Below, in pieces: positions 24,703-37,665 of a DNA stretch of 64,000 bases. The position numbers and the translations under genes are program-made. The stretch spans positions 186,001 through 250,000 of the forward strand of contig JAUIMM010000575.1 in the NCBI GenBank assembly GCA_031769625.1, written 5' to 3'. The notes under the pieces were generated by a model, which saw only the letters and a list, made by a program, of their open reading frames with translations, had not been told where the DNA came from and ran no database searches. Origin of the DNA: Taudactylus pleione (taxonomy: Eukaryota; Chordata; Amphibia; Anura; Myobatrachidae). Positions within the stretch are counted from its first letter, which is position 1; the number at the start of each line of letters is the position of its first letter.

Positions 24703-27219
24703 CCACAATTGTGATGTGAAATGGTTTTTCTCTCATGTTGTGTTTAAGAGAAAACTGCAAATGCACGTTTTAGGCCAAAATGCATTGAAAGCAATGGAAT
24801 AACAAAAGCGCATACTTTGTGTTATCTCCTCTTGTAGCAAACACAGACAGCTCAAAATTTCACTGGATGTGTTGAAGACCAACACCCACAAATGTGATGT
24901 GAAAGGGTTTTTCTCCCATGTTGCGTTTAAGAGAAAACAGCAATTGCTCGTTTTAGGCCAAAATGCATTGAAAGCAATGGAAACAACAAAAGCGCATACT
25001 TTGTGATATCTCCTCTTGTAGCAATCACAGACAGCTCAAAATTTCACTGGATGTGTTGAAGACCAAGACCCACAAATGTGATGTGAAATTGTTTTTCTCC
25101 CATGTTGCGTTTAAGAGAAAACTGCAAATGCACGTTTTAGGCCAAAATGCATTGAAAGCAATGGAAACAACAAAAGTGCATACTTTGTGTTATCTCCTCT
25201 TGTAGCAAACACAGACAGCTCAAAATTTCACTGGATGTGTTGAAGACCAAGACCCACAAATGTGATGTGAAATGGTTTTTCTCTCATGTTGTGTTTAAGA
25301 GAAAACTGCAAATGCACGTTTTAGGCCAAAATGCATTGAAAGCAATGGAAATAAGAAAAGCGCATACTTTGTGTTATCTCCTCTTGTAGCAAACACATAC
25401 AGCTCAAAATTTCACTGGATGTGTTGAAGACCAAGACCCACAAATGTGATGTGAAATGGTTTTTCTCCCATGTTGCGTTTAAGAGAAAACAGCAACTGCT
25501 CGTTTTAGGCCAGAATGCATTGAAAGCAATGGAAACAACAAAAGCGTATAATTTGTGATATCTCCTCTTATAACAATCACAGACAGCTCAAAATTTCACG
25601 GGATGTGTTGAAGATCAAGACCCACAAATGTGATGTGAAATGGTTTTTCTCCCATGTTGCGTTTAAGAGAAAACAGCAAATGCACGTTTTAGGCCAAAAT
25701 GCATTGAAAGCAATGGAAACAACAAAAGCGCATACATTGTGATATCTCCTCTTGTAGCAAACACAGACAGCTCAAAATTTCACTGGATGTGTTGAAGACC
25801 AAGACCCACAAATGTGATGTGAAATGGTTTTTCTCCCATGTTGCGTTTAAGAGAAAACAGCAAATGCACGTTTTAGGCCAAAATGCATTGAAAGCAATGG
25901 AAACAACAAAAGCACATACATTGTGATATCTCTTCTTGTAGCAAACACAGATAGCTCAAAATTTCACTGGATGTGTTGAAGACCAAGACCCACAAATGTG
26001 ATGTGAAATGGTTTTTCTCCCATGTTGCGTTTAAGAGAAAACAGCAATTGCTCGTTTTAGGCCAAAATGCATTGAAAGCAATGGAAACAACAAAAGCGCA
26101 TACTTTGTGATATCTCCTCTTGTAGCAATCACAGACAGCTCAAAATTTCACGGGATGTGTTGAAGACCAAGACCCACAAATGTGATGTGAAATGGTTTTT
26201 CTCCCATGTTGCGTTTAAGAGAAAACAGCAAATGCACATTTTAGGCCAAAATGCATTGAAAGCAATGGAAACAACAAAAGCGCATACTTTGTGTTATCTC
26301 CTCTTGTAGCAAACAAAGACAGCTCAAAATTTCACTGGATGTGTTGAAGACCAAGACCCACAAATGTGATGTGAAATGGTTTTTCTCCCATGTTGCGTTT
26401 AAGAGAAAACAGCAATTTCTCATTTTCGGCAAAATGCATTGAAAGCAATGGAAACAACAAAAGCGTATACTTTGTGATATCTCCTCTTGTAGCAAATACA
26501 GACAGCTCAAAATTTCACTGGATGTGTTGAAGACCAAGACCCACAAATGTGATGTGAAATGGTTTTTCTCCCATGTTGTGTTTAAGAGAAAACTGCAAAT
26601 GCACGTTTTAGGCCAAAATGCATTGAAAGCAATGGAAATAACAAAAGGGCATACTTTGTGTTATCTCCTCTTGTAGCAAACACAGACAGCTCAAAATTTC
26701 ACGGGATGTGTTGAAGACCAAGACCCACAAATGTGATGTGAAATGGTTTTTCTCCCATGTTGCGGTTAAGAGAAAACAGCAATTGCTCGTTTTAGGCAAA
26801 ATGCATTTAAAGCAATGGAAACAACAAAAGCGTATACTTTGGGATATCTCCTCTTGTAGCAATCACAGACAGCTCAAAATTTCACGGGATGTGTTGAAGA
26901 CCAAGACGCACAAATGTGATGTGAAATGGTTTTTCTCCCATGTTACGTTTAAGAGAAAACAGCAATTGCTCATTTTATGCCAAAATGCATTGAAAGCAAT
27001 GGAAACAACAAAAGCGCATACTTTGTGTTATCTCCTCTTGTAGCAAACCCAGACAGCTCAAAATTTCACCATATCTGTTGAAGACCAAAACCCACAAATG
27101 TGATGTGAAATGGTTTTTCTCCCATGTTGCATTTAAGAGAAAACAGCAAATGCATGTTTTAGGCCAAAATGCATTGAAAGCAATGGAAACAACAAAAGCG
27201 CATACATTGTGATATCTCC
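24703..27219. repeat. Block T, first copy of the 10-monomer block
   Basis: This block recurs at 33.1-35.4 kb and 35.4-37.3 kb. Shared rare features are cacaattgtg near 24707 and 33150, the one-base deletion ggaataac near 24798 and 33242, tcctcttataac near 25564, 34023 and 35863, the deletion variant ttttcggcaaaatg near 26424, 34870 and 36718, and ttttaggcaaaatgc near 26791, 35250 and 37087. The shared indels show descent from one ancestral block. Confidence 0.8.
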
Positions 27220-30200
27220 TCTTGTGCAAACACAGACAGCTCAAAATTTCACTGGATGTGTTGAAGACCAAGACCCACAAATGTGATGTGAAATGGTTTT
27301 TCTCCCCATGTTGCGTTTAAGAGAAAACAGAAATTGCTCGTTTTAGGGTAGCAAACACAGACAGCTCAAAATTTCACTGGATGTGTTGAAGACCAAGACC
27401 CACAAATGTGATGTGAAAATGGTTTTTTCTCCCATGTTGCGTTTAAGAGAAAACAGCAAATGCACATTTTAGGCCAAAATGCATTGAAAACAATTGAAAC
27501 AACAAAAGCGTATAATTTGTGATATCTCCTCTTGTAACAATCACAGACAGCTCAAAATTTCACGGGATGTGTTGAAGACCAAGACCCACAAATGTGATGT
27601 GAAATGGTTTTTCTCCCATGTTGCGTTTAAGAGAAAACAGCAAATGCACGTTTTAGGCCAAAATGCATTGAAAGCAATGGAAACAACAAAAGCGCATACA
27701 TTGTGATATCTCCTCTTGTAGCAAACACAGACAGCTAAAAATTTCACGGATGTGTTGAAGACCAAGACCCACAAATGTGATGTGAAATGGTTTTTCTCCC
27801 ATGTTGCGTTTAAGAGAAAACAGCAATTGCTCGTTTTAGGCCAAAATGCATTGAAAGCAATGGAAACAACAAAAGCGCATACTTTGTGTTATCTCCTCTT
27901 GTATCAAACACAGACAGCTCAAAATTTCATGGGATGTGTTGAAGACGAAGACCCACAAATGTGATGTGAAATGTTTTTTCTCCCATGTTGCGTTTAAGAG
28001 AAAACAGCAATTGCTCATTTTAGGCCAAAATGCATTAAAAGCAATGGAAACAACAAAAAGCGCATACTTTGTTTTATCTCCTCTTGTAGCAAACACAGAC
28101 AGCTCAAAATTTCACCAGATTCTGTTGAAGACCAAGACCCACAAATGGGATGTGAAATGGTTTTTCTCCATGTTGCGTTTAAGAGAAAACAGCAATTGCT
28201 CGTTTTAGGCCAAAATGCAATGAAAGCAATGGAAACAACAAAAGCGCATACTTTGTGATATCTCCTCTTGTAGCAATCACAGACAGCTCAAAATTTCACT
28301 GGATGTGTTGAAGACCAAGACCCACAAATGTGATGTGAAAAGCTTTTTCCCCCATGTTGCGTTTAAGAGAAAACAGCAATTGCTCGTTTTAGGCCAAAAT
28401 GCTTTGAAAGCAATGGAAACAACAAAAGCACATACTTTGTGTTATCTCCACTTGTAGCAAACACAGACAGCTCAAAATTTCACTAGATGTGTTGAAGACC
28501 AAGACCCACAAATGTGATGTGAAATGGTTTTTCTCCCATGTTGAGTTTTAAGAGAAAACAGCAAATGCATGTTTTAGGCCAAAATGCATTGAAAGCAATG
28601 GAAACAACAAAAGCGCATACTTTGTGTTATCTCCTCTTGTAGCAAACACAGACAGCTCAAAATTTCACTGGATGTGTTTGAAGACCAAGACCCACAAATG
28701 TGATGTGAAATGGTTTTTCTCCCATGTTGCGTTTAAGAGAAAACAGCAATTGCTCGTTTTAGGCCAAAATGCATTGAAAGCAATGGAAACAACAAAAGCG
28801 TTATACTTTGTGATATCTCCTCTTGTAGCAATCACAGACAGCTCAAAATTTCACGGGATGTGTTGAAGACCCAAGACGCACAAATGTGATGTGAAATGGT
28901 TTTTCTCCCATGTTGCTTTTAAGAGAAAACAGCAATTGCTCGTTTTAGGCCAAAATGCATTGAAAGTAATGGAAACAACAAAAACGCATACTTTGTGATA
29001 TCTCCTCTTGTAGCAATCACAGACAGCTCAAAATTTCACTGGATGTGTTGAAGACCAAGACCCACAAATGTGATGTGAAATGGTTTTTCTCCCATGTTTG
29101 CGTTTAAGAGAAAACAGCAATTGCTCATTTTATGCCAAAATGCATTGAAAGCAATGGAAACAACAAAAGCGCATACTTTGTGATATCTCCTCTTGTAGCA
29201 ATCACAGACAGCTCAAAATTTCACGGGATGTGTTGAAGACCAAGACCCACAAATGTGATGTGAAATGGTTTTTTTCTCCCATGTTGCGTTTAAGAGAAAA
29301 CAGCAAATGCACGTTTTAGGCCAAAATGCATTGAAAACAATGGAAACAACAAAAGCAAATACTTTGTGTTATCTCCTCTTGTAGCAAAACACAGACAGCT
29401 CAAAATTTCACTGGATGTGTTGAAGGACCAAGACCCACAAGTGTGATGTGAAATGGTTTTTCTCTCATGTTGTGTTTAAGAGAAAACTGCAAATGCACGT
29501 TTTAGGCCAATAATGCATTGAAAGCAATGGAAATAACAAAAGCGCATACTTTGTGTTATCTCCTCTTGTAGCAAACACAGACAGCTCAAAATTTCACTGT
29601 ATGTGTTGAAGACCAAGACCCACAAATGTGATGTGAAATGGTTTTTTCTCCCATGTTTGCGTTTTTCAGAGAAAACAGCAATTGCTCGTTTTTAGGCCAA
29701 AATGCATTGAAAGCAATGGAAACAACAAAAGCGTTATACTTTGTCATATCTCCTCTTGTAGCAATCACAGGACAGCTCAAAATTTCACGGGATGTGTTGA
29801 AGACCAAGACCCACAAATGTGATGTGAAATAGGTTTTTCTCCCATGTTGCGTTTAAGAGAAAACAGCAAAATGTATGTTTTAGGCCAAAATGCATTGAAA
29901 GCAATGGAAACAACAAAAGCGCATACATTGTGATATCTCCTCTTGTAGCAATCACAGACAGCTCAAAATTTCACTGGATGTGTTGAAGACCAAGACCCAC
30001 AAATGTGATGTGAAATGGTTTTTTTCTCCCATGTTGTGTTTAAGAGAAAACTTGCCAAATGCACGTTTTTAGGCCAAAATGCATTGAAAGCAATGGAAAT
30101 AACAAAAGTGCATACTTTGTGTTATCTCCTCTTGTAGCAAACACAGACAGCTAAAAATTTCACGGGATGTGTTGAAGACCAAGACCCACAAATGTGATGT

Positions 30201-33200
30201 GAAATGGTTTTTCTCCCATGTTGCGTTTAAGAGAAAACAGCAATTGCTCGTTTTTAGGCCAAAATGCATTGAAAGCAATGGAAACAACAAAAGCGCATAC
30301 TTTGTGTTATCTCCTCTTGTATCAAACACAGACAGCTCAAAATTTTCATGGGATGTGTTGAAGACGAAGACCCACAAATGTGATGTGAAATGTTTTTTCT
30401 CCCATGTTGCGTTTAAGAGAAAACAGCAATTGCTCATTTTAGGCCAAAATGCATTAAAAGCAATGGAAACAACAAAAGCGCATTACTTTGTTTTATCTCC
30501 TCTTGTAGCAAACACAGACAGCTCAAAATTTCACCAGATCTGTTTGAAGACCAAGACCCACAAATGGGATGTGAAATGGTTTTTTCTCCCATGTTGCGTT
30601 TAAGAGAAAACAGCAATTGCTCGTTTTAGGCCAAAATGCAATGAAAGCAATGGGAAACAACAAAAGCGCATACTTTGTGATATCTCCTCTTGTAGCAATC
30701 ACAGACAGCTCAAAATTTCACTGGATGTGTTGAAGACCAAGACCCACAAATGTGATGTGAACAGCTTTTTCCCCATGTTGCGTTTAAGAGAAAACAGCAA
30801 TTGCTCGTTTTAGGCCAAAATGCTTTGAAAGCAATGGAAACAACAAAAGCACATACTTTGTGTTATCTCCACTTGTAGCAATCACAGACAGCTCAAAATT
30901 TCACGGGATGTGTTGAAGACCAAGACGCACAAATGTGATGTGAAATGGTTTTTCTCCCATGTTGCTTTTAAGAGAAAACAGCAATTGCTCGTTTTAGGCC
31001 AAAATGCATTGAAAGTAATGGAAACAACAAAAAACGCTATACTTTGTTGATATCTCCTCTTGTAGCAATCACAGACAGCTCAAAATTTCACTGGATGTGT
31101 TGAAGACCAAGACCCACAAATGTGATGTGAAATGGTTTTTCTCCCATGTTGCGTTTAAGAGAAAACAGCAATTGCTCATTTTATGCCAAAATGCATTGAA
31201 AGCAATGGAAACAACAAAAGCGCATACTTTGTGATATCTCCTCTTGTAGCAATCACAGACAGCTCAAAATTTCACGGGGATGTGTTGAAGACCAAGACCC
31301 ACAAATGTGATGTGAAATGGTTTTTCTCCCATGTTGCGTTTAAGAGAAAACAGCAAATGCACGTTTTAGGCCAAAATGGCATTGAAAACAATGGAAACAA
31401 CAAAAGCAAATTACTTTGTGTTATCTCCTCTTGTAGCAAACACAGACAGCTCAAATTTCACTGGATGTGTTGAAGACCAAGACCCACAAGTGTGATGTGA
31501 AATGGTTTTTCTCTCATGTTGTGTTTAAGAGAAAAACTGCAAATGCACGTTTTAGGCCAAAATGCATTGAAAGCAATGGAAATAACAAAAGCGCATACTT
31601 TGTGTTATCTCCTCTTGTAGCAAACACAGACAGCTCAAAATTTCACTGTATGTGTTGAAGACCAAGACCCACAAATGTGATGTGAAATGGTTTTTCTCCC
31701 ATGTTGCGTTTTAGAGAAAAACAGCAATTGCTCGTTTTAGGCCAAAATGCATTGAAAGCAATGGGAAACAACAAAAGCGTATACTTTGTCATATCTCCTC
31801 TTGTAGCAATCACAGACAGCTCAAAATTTCACGGGATGTGTTGAAGACCAAGACCCACAAATGTGATGTGAAATGGTTTTTCTCCCATGTTGCGTTTAAG
31901 AGAAAACAGCAAATGTATGTTTTAGGCCAAAATGCATTGAAAGCACTGGAAACAACAAAAGCGCATACATTGTGATATCTCCTCTTGTAGCAATCACAGA
32001 CAGCTCAAAATTTCACTGGATGTGTTGAAGACCAAGACCCACAAATGTGATGTGAAATGGTTTTTCTCCCATGTTGTGTTTAAGAGAAAACTGCAAATGC
32101 ACGTTTTAGGCCAAAATGCATTGAAAGCAATGGAAATAACAAAAGTGCATACTTTGTGTTATCTCCTCTTGTAGCAAACACAGACAGCTAAAAATTTCAC
32201 GGGATGTGTTGAAGACCAAGACCCACAAATGTGATGTGAAATGGTTTTTCTCCCATGTTGCGTTTAAGAGAAAACAGCAATTGCTCGTTTTAGGCCAAAA
32301 ATGCATTGAAAGCAATGGAAACAACAAAAGCGCATACTTTGTGTTATCTCCTCTTGTATCAAACACAGACAGCTCAAAATTTCATGGGATGTGTTGAAGA
32401 CGAAGACCCACAAATGTGATGTGAAATGTTTTTTCTCCCATGTTGCGTTTAAGAGAAAACAGCAATTGCTCATTTTAGGCCAAAATGCATTAAAAGCAAT
32501 GGAAACAACAAAAGCGCATACTTTGTTTTATCTCCTCTTGTAGCAAACACAGACAGCTCAAAATTTCACCAGATCTGTTGAAGACCAAGACCCACAAATG
32601 GGATGTGAAATGGTTTTTCTCCCATGGTTGCGTTTTAAGAGAAAACAGCAATTGCTCGTTTTAGGCCAAAATGCAATGAAAGCAATGGAAACAACAAAAG
32701 CGCATACTTTGTGATATCTCCTCTTGTAGCAATCACAGACAGCTCAAAATTTCACTGGATGTGTTGAAGACCAAGACCCACAAATGTGATGTGAACAGCT
32801 TTTTCCCCCATGTTGCGTTTAAGAGAAAACAGCAATTGCTCGTTTTAGGCCAAAATGCTTTGAAAGCAATGGAAACAACAAAAGCACATACTTTGTGTTA
32901 TCTCCACTTGTAGCAAACACAGACAGCTCAAAATTTCACTAGATGTGTTGAAGACCAAGACCCACAAATGTGATGTGAAATGGTTTTTCTCCCATGTTGA
33001 GTTTAAGAGAAAACAGCAAATGCATGTTTTAGGCCAAAATGCATTGAAAGCAATGGAAACAACAAAAGCGCATACTTTGTGTTATCTCCTCTTGTAGCAA
33101 ACACAGACAGCTCAAAATTTCACTGGATGTGGTTGAAGACCAAGACCCACAATTGTGATGTGAAATGGTTTTTTCTCTCATGTTGTGTTTAAGAGAAAAC

Positions 33201-33520
33201 TGCAAATGCACGTTTTAGGCCAAAATGCATTGAAAGCAATGGAATAACAAAAGCGCATACTTTGTGTTATCTCCTCTTGTAGCAAACACAGGACAGCTCA
33301 AAATTTCACTGGATGTGTTGAAGACCAAGACCCACAAATGTGATGTGAAAGGGGTTTTTCTCCCATGTTGCGTTTAAGAGAAAACAGCAATTGCTCGTTT
33401 TAGGGCCCAAAATGCATTGAAAGCAATGGAAAACAACAAAAGCGCATACTTTGTGATATCTCCTCTTGTAGCAATCACAGACAGCTCAAAATTTCACTGG
33501 ATGTGTTGAAGTGTTGAAGA
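27220..33520. repeat. Monomers with dense private insertions (probable low-quality sequence)
   Basis: The monomer order follows known blocks: 27720-30150 resembles 21340-23750, and 30150-33500 repeats parts of it. Dozens of one-base insertions here are absent from all sister copies, for example gcgttatac near 28799, caataatgc near 29508, caggacag near 29768, gtttttcagag near 29661, cttgccaaatg near 30051 and ctttgttgata near 31043. Marker spacing shows net +25 bases between 27752 and 30169 and +13 between 30169 and 32206. Outside this zone indels are rare and mostly shared. Raw long-read consensus error is the likely cause. Confidence 0.82.
27240..27351. repeat. Truncated monomer (60-bp deletion)
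   Basis: After gttttagg, at about 27348, the sequence jumps directly to gtagcaaacacag, skipping 60 bp from ccaaaatgc to tctcctctt. The corresponding monomer at 37528-37711 is full length. The deletion accounts for the non-multiple spacing of flanking landmarks and is the only large internal deletion seen. It lies in the error-rich zone. Confidence 0.8.
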
Positions 33521-33572
33521 CCAAGACCCACAAATGTGATGTGAAATTGTTTTTCTCCCATGTTGCGTTTAA

Positions 33573-35410
33573 GAGAAAACTGCAAATGCACGTTTTAGGC
33601 CAAAATGCATTGAAAGCAATGGAAACAACAAAAGTGCATACTTTGTGTTATCTCCTCTTGTAGCAAACACAGACAGCTCAAAATTTCACTGGATGTGTTG
33701 AAGACCAAGACCCACAAATGTGATGTGAAATGGTTTTTCTCCCATGTTGTGTTTAAGAGAAAACTGCAAATGCACGTTTTAGGCCAAAATGCATTGAAAG
33801 CAATGGAAATAAGAAAAGCGCATACTTTGTGTTATCTCCTCTTGTAGCAAACACATACAGCTCAAAATTTCACTGGATGTGTTGAAGACCAAGACCCACA
33901 AATGTGATGTGAAATGGTTTTTCTCCCATGTTGCGTTTAAGAGAAAACAGCAACTGCTCGTTTTAGGCCAGAATGCATTGAAAGCAATGGAAACAACAAA
34001 AGCGTATAATTTGTGATATCTCCTCTTATAACAATCACAGACAGCTCAAAATTTCACGGGATGTGTTGAAGACCAAGACCCACAAATGTGATGTGAAATG
34101 GTTTTTCTCCCATGTTGCGTTTAAGAGAAAACAGCAAATGCACGTTTTAGGCCAAAATGCATTGAAAGCAATGGAAACAACAAAAGCGCATACATTGTGA
34201 TATCTCCTCTTGTAGCAAACACAGACAGCTCAAAATTTCACTGGATGTGTTGAAGACCAAGACCCACAAATGTGATGTGAAATGGTTTTTCTCCCATGTT
34301 GCGTTTAAGAGAAAACAGCAAATGCACGTTTTAGGCCAAAATGCATTGAAAGCAATGGAAACAACAAAAGCACATACATTGTGATATCTCTTCTTGTAGC
34401 AAACACAGATAGCTCAAAATTTCACTGGATGTGTTGAAGACCAAGACCCACAAATGTGATGTGAAATGGTTTTTCTCCCATGTTGCGTTTAAGAGAAAAC
34501 AGCAATTGCTCGTTTTAGGCCAAAATGCATTGAAAGCAATGGAAACAACAAAAGCGCATACTTTGTGATATCTCCTCTTGTAGCAATCACAGACAGCTCA
34601 AAATTTCACGGGATGTGTTGAAGACCAAGACCCACAAATGTGATGTGAAATGGTTTTTCTCCCATGTTGCGTTTAAGAGAAAACAGCAAATGCACATTTT
34701 AGGCCAAAATGCATTGAAAGCAATGGAAACAACAAAAGCGCATACTTTGTGTTATCTCCTCTTGTAGCAAACAAAGACAGCTCAAAATTTCACTGGATGT
34801 GTTGAAGACCAAGACCCACAAATGTGATGTGAAATGGTTTTTCTCCCATGTTGCGTTTAAGAGAAAACAGCAATTTCTCATTTTCGGCAAAATGCATTGA
34901 AAGCAATGGAAACAACAAAAGCGTATACTTTGTGATATCTCCTCTTGTAGCAAATACAGACAGCTCAAAATTTCACTGGATGTGTTGAAGACCAAGACCC
35001 ACAAATGTGATGTGAAATGGTTTTTCTCCCATGTTGTGTTTAAGAGAAAACTGCAAATGCACGTTTTAGGCCAAAATGCATTGAAAGCAATGGAAATAAC
35101 AAAAGGGCATACTTTGTGTTATCTCCTCTTGTAGCAAACACAGACAGCTCAAAATTTCACGGGATGTGTTGAAGACCAAGACCCACAAATGTGATGTGAA
35201 ATGGTTTTTCTCCCATGTTGCGGTTAAGAGAAAACAGCAATTGCTCGTTTTAGGCAAAATGCATTTAAAGCAATGGAAACAACAAAAGCGTATACTTTGG
35301 GATATCTCCTCTTGTAGCAATCACAGACAGCTCAAAATTTCACGGGATGTGTTGAAGACCAAGACGCACAAATGTGATGTGAAATGGTTTTTCTCCCATG
35401 TTACGTTTAA
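33573..35410. repeat. 10-monomer unit (1838 bp), tandem copy 1
   Basis: Ten monomers with two one-base deletions (ttttcggc and ttttaggcaaaatgc) give 1838 bp. The unit recurs immediately at an offset of 1838. Joint markers include gaaagcaatggaaataag near 33799 and 35637, cagcaactgctc near 33949 and 35787, caaacaaagacagc near 34768 and 36606, and ttgcggttaag near 35219 and 37057. Confidence 0.82.
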
Positions 35411-37248
35411 GAGAAAACTGCAAATGCACGTTTTAGGCCAAAATGCATTGAAAGCAATGGAAACAACAAAAGTGCATACTTTGTGTTATCTCCTCTTGTA
35501 GCAAACACAGACAGCTCAAAATTTCACTGGATGTGTTGAAGACCAAGACCCACAAATGTGATGTGAAATGGTTTTTCTCTCATGTTGTGTTTAAGAGAAA
35601 ACTGCAAATGCACGTTTTAGGCCAAAATGCATTGAAAGCAATGGAAATAAGAAAAGCGCATACTTTGTGTTATCTCCTCTTGTAGCAAACACATACAGCT
35701 CAAAATTTCACTGGATGTGTTGAAGACCAAGACCCACAAATGTGATGTGAAATGGTTTTTCTCCCATGTTGCGTTTAAGAGAAAACAGCAACTGCTCGTT
35801 TTAGGCCAGAATGCATTGAAAGCAATGGAAACAACAAAAGCGTATAATTTGTGATATCTCCTCTTATAACAATCACAGACAGCTCAAAATTTCACGGGAT
35901 GTGTTGAAGACCAAGACCCACAAATGTGATGTGAAATGGTTTTTCTCCCATGTTGCGTTTAAGAGAAAACAGCAAATGCACGTTTTAGGCCAAAATGCAT
36001 TGAAAGCAATGGAAACAACAAAAGCGCATACATTGTGATATCTCCTCTTGTAGCAAACACAGACAGCTCAAAATTTCACTGGATGTGTTGAAGACCAAGA
36101 CCCACAAATGTGATGTGAAATGGTTTTTCTCCCATGTTGCGTTTAAGAGAAAACAGCAAATGCACGTTTTAGGCCAAAATGCATTGAAAGCAATGGAAAC
36201 AACAAAAGCACATACATTGTGATATCTCTTCTTGTAGCAAACACAGATAGCTCAAAATTTCACTGGATGTGTTGAAGACCAAGACCCACAAATGTGATGT
36301 GAAATGGTTTTTCTCCCATGTTGCGTTTAAGAGAAAACAGCAATTGCTCGTTTTAGGCCAAAATGCATTGAAAGCAATGGAAACAACAAAAGCGCATACT
36401 TTGTGATATCTCCTCTTGTAGCAATCACAGACAGCTCAAAATTTCACGGGATGTGTTGAAGACCAAGACCCACAAATGTGATGTGAAATGGTTTTTCTCC
36501 CATGTTGCGTTTAAGAGAAAACAGCAAATGCACATTTTAGGCCAAAATGCATTGAAAGCAATGGAAACAACAAAAGCGCATACTTTGTGTTATCTCCTCT
36601 TGTAGCAAACAAAGACAGCTCAAAATTTCACTGGATGTGTTGAAGACCAAGACCCACAAATGTGATGTGAAATGGTTTTTCTCCCATGTTGCGTTTAAGA
36701 GAAAACAGCAATTTCTCATTTTCGGCAAAATGCATTGAAAGCAATGGAAACAACAAAAGCGTATACTTTGTGATATCTCCTCTTGTAGCAAATACAGACA
36801 GCTCAAAATTTCACTGGATGTGTTGAAGACCAAGACCCACAAATGTGATGTGAAATGGTTTTTCTCCCATGTTGTGTTTAAGAGAAAACTGCAAATGCAC
36901 GTTTTAGGCCAAAATGCATTGAAAGCAATGGAAATAACAAAAGGGCATACTTTGTGTTATCTCCTCTTGTAGCAAACACAGACAGCTCAAAATTTCACGG
37001 GATGTGTTGAAGACCAAGACCCACAAATGTGATGTGAAATGGTTTTTCTCCCATGTTGCGGTTAAGAGAAAACAGCAATTGCTCGTTTTAGGCAAAATGC
37101 ATTTAAAGCAATGGAAACAACAAAAGCGTATACTTTGGGATATCTCCTCTTGTAGCAATCACAGACAGCTCAAAATTTCACGGGATGTGTTGAAGACCAA
37201 GACCCACAAATGTGATGTGAAATGGTTTTTCTCCCATGTTACGTTTAA
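35411..37248. repeat. 10-monomer unit (1838 bp), tandem copy 2
   Basis: Second tandem copy. The junction lies within the catgttacgtttaagagaaaac monomer: the first copy continues with tgcaaatgcacg (35418) and the second with agcaattgctcattttatgcc (about 37257), as in the older copy at about 26960. That places the exchange point inside one monomer. Confidence 0.82.
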
Positions 37249-37572
37249 GAGAAAACAGCAATTGCTCATTTTATGCCAAAATGCATTGAAAGCAATGGAA
37301 ACAACAAAAGCGCATACTTTGTGTTATCTCCTCTTGTAGCAAACCCAGACAGCTCAAAATTTCACCATATCTGTTGAAGACCAAAACCCACAAATGTGAT
37401 GTGAAATGGTTTTTCTCCCATGTTGCATTTAAGAGAAAACAGCAAATGCATGTTTTAGGCCAAAATGCATTGAAAGCAATGGAAACAACAAAAGCGCATA
37501 CATTGTGATATCTCCTCTTGTAGCAAACACAGACAGCTCAAAATTTCACTGGATGTGTTGAAGACCAAGACC

Positions 37573-37582
37573 CACAAATGTG
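37573..37582. repeat. Short dyad CACA-AA-TGTG inside the monomer
   Basis: CACAAATGTG has four-base inverted arms around AA. It sits in the least variable part of the monomer and recurs in nearly every copy; exceptions include cacaaatggg at about 21765 and 45297, and cacaattgtg at about 24707. No binding protein can be named from the sequence. Confidence 0.5.
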
Positions 37583-37631
37583 ATGTGAAATGGTTTTTCT
37601 CCCATGTTGCGTTTAAGAGAAAACAGCAATT

Positions 37632-37648
37632 GCTCGTTTTAGGCCAAA
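37632..37648 (-). other. Weak CENP-B-box-like 17-mer in the ordinary monomer
   Basis: The minus strand reads TTTGGCCTAAAACGAGC. Against the mammalian CENP-B box core (NTTCGNNNNANNCGGGN) it matches 7 of 9 fixed positions, differing at core C (G here) and at one G of CGGG (A here). By my rough estimate a 7/9 match is expected by chance about 0.4-0.5 times per 184 bp on two strands, so alone this is weak. Monomers with catg instead of ctcg at this site lose part of it. Confidence 0.15.
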
Positions 37649-37651
37649 ATG

Positions 37652-37665
37652 CATTGAAAGCAATG
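37652..37665. repeat. Short inverted repeat CATTG-AAAG-CAATG
   Basis: Perfect five-base arms flank a four-base loop, and the element recurs in most monomers. It overlaps an ATGCAT palindrome on its left. It could form a small hairpin. Some copies break one arm (ctttgaaagcaatg, gcaatgaaagcaatg or cattgaaaacaatg). The structure is visible in the sequence; a function is not. Confidence 0.5.

Noticed and set aside
26241..26546. 101-codon minus-strand frame repeated at 34699, 36537, 38927, 41317, 50328 and 59340
   Set aside because: It spans the one-base-deleted cggcaaaatg monomer, which joins frames of two neighbours. It travels with that block rather than showing selection for coding.
27240..27351. 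Array edge or transposon insertion site at the truncated monomer
   Set aside because: The same monomer family continues in phase on both sides, with no foreign bases or target-site duplication.
30169..30603. Longest open frame in the window (144 codons)
   Set aside because: It lies in the noisy zone and exists only because private one-base insertions shift the frame between monomers; sister copies stop much earlier.
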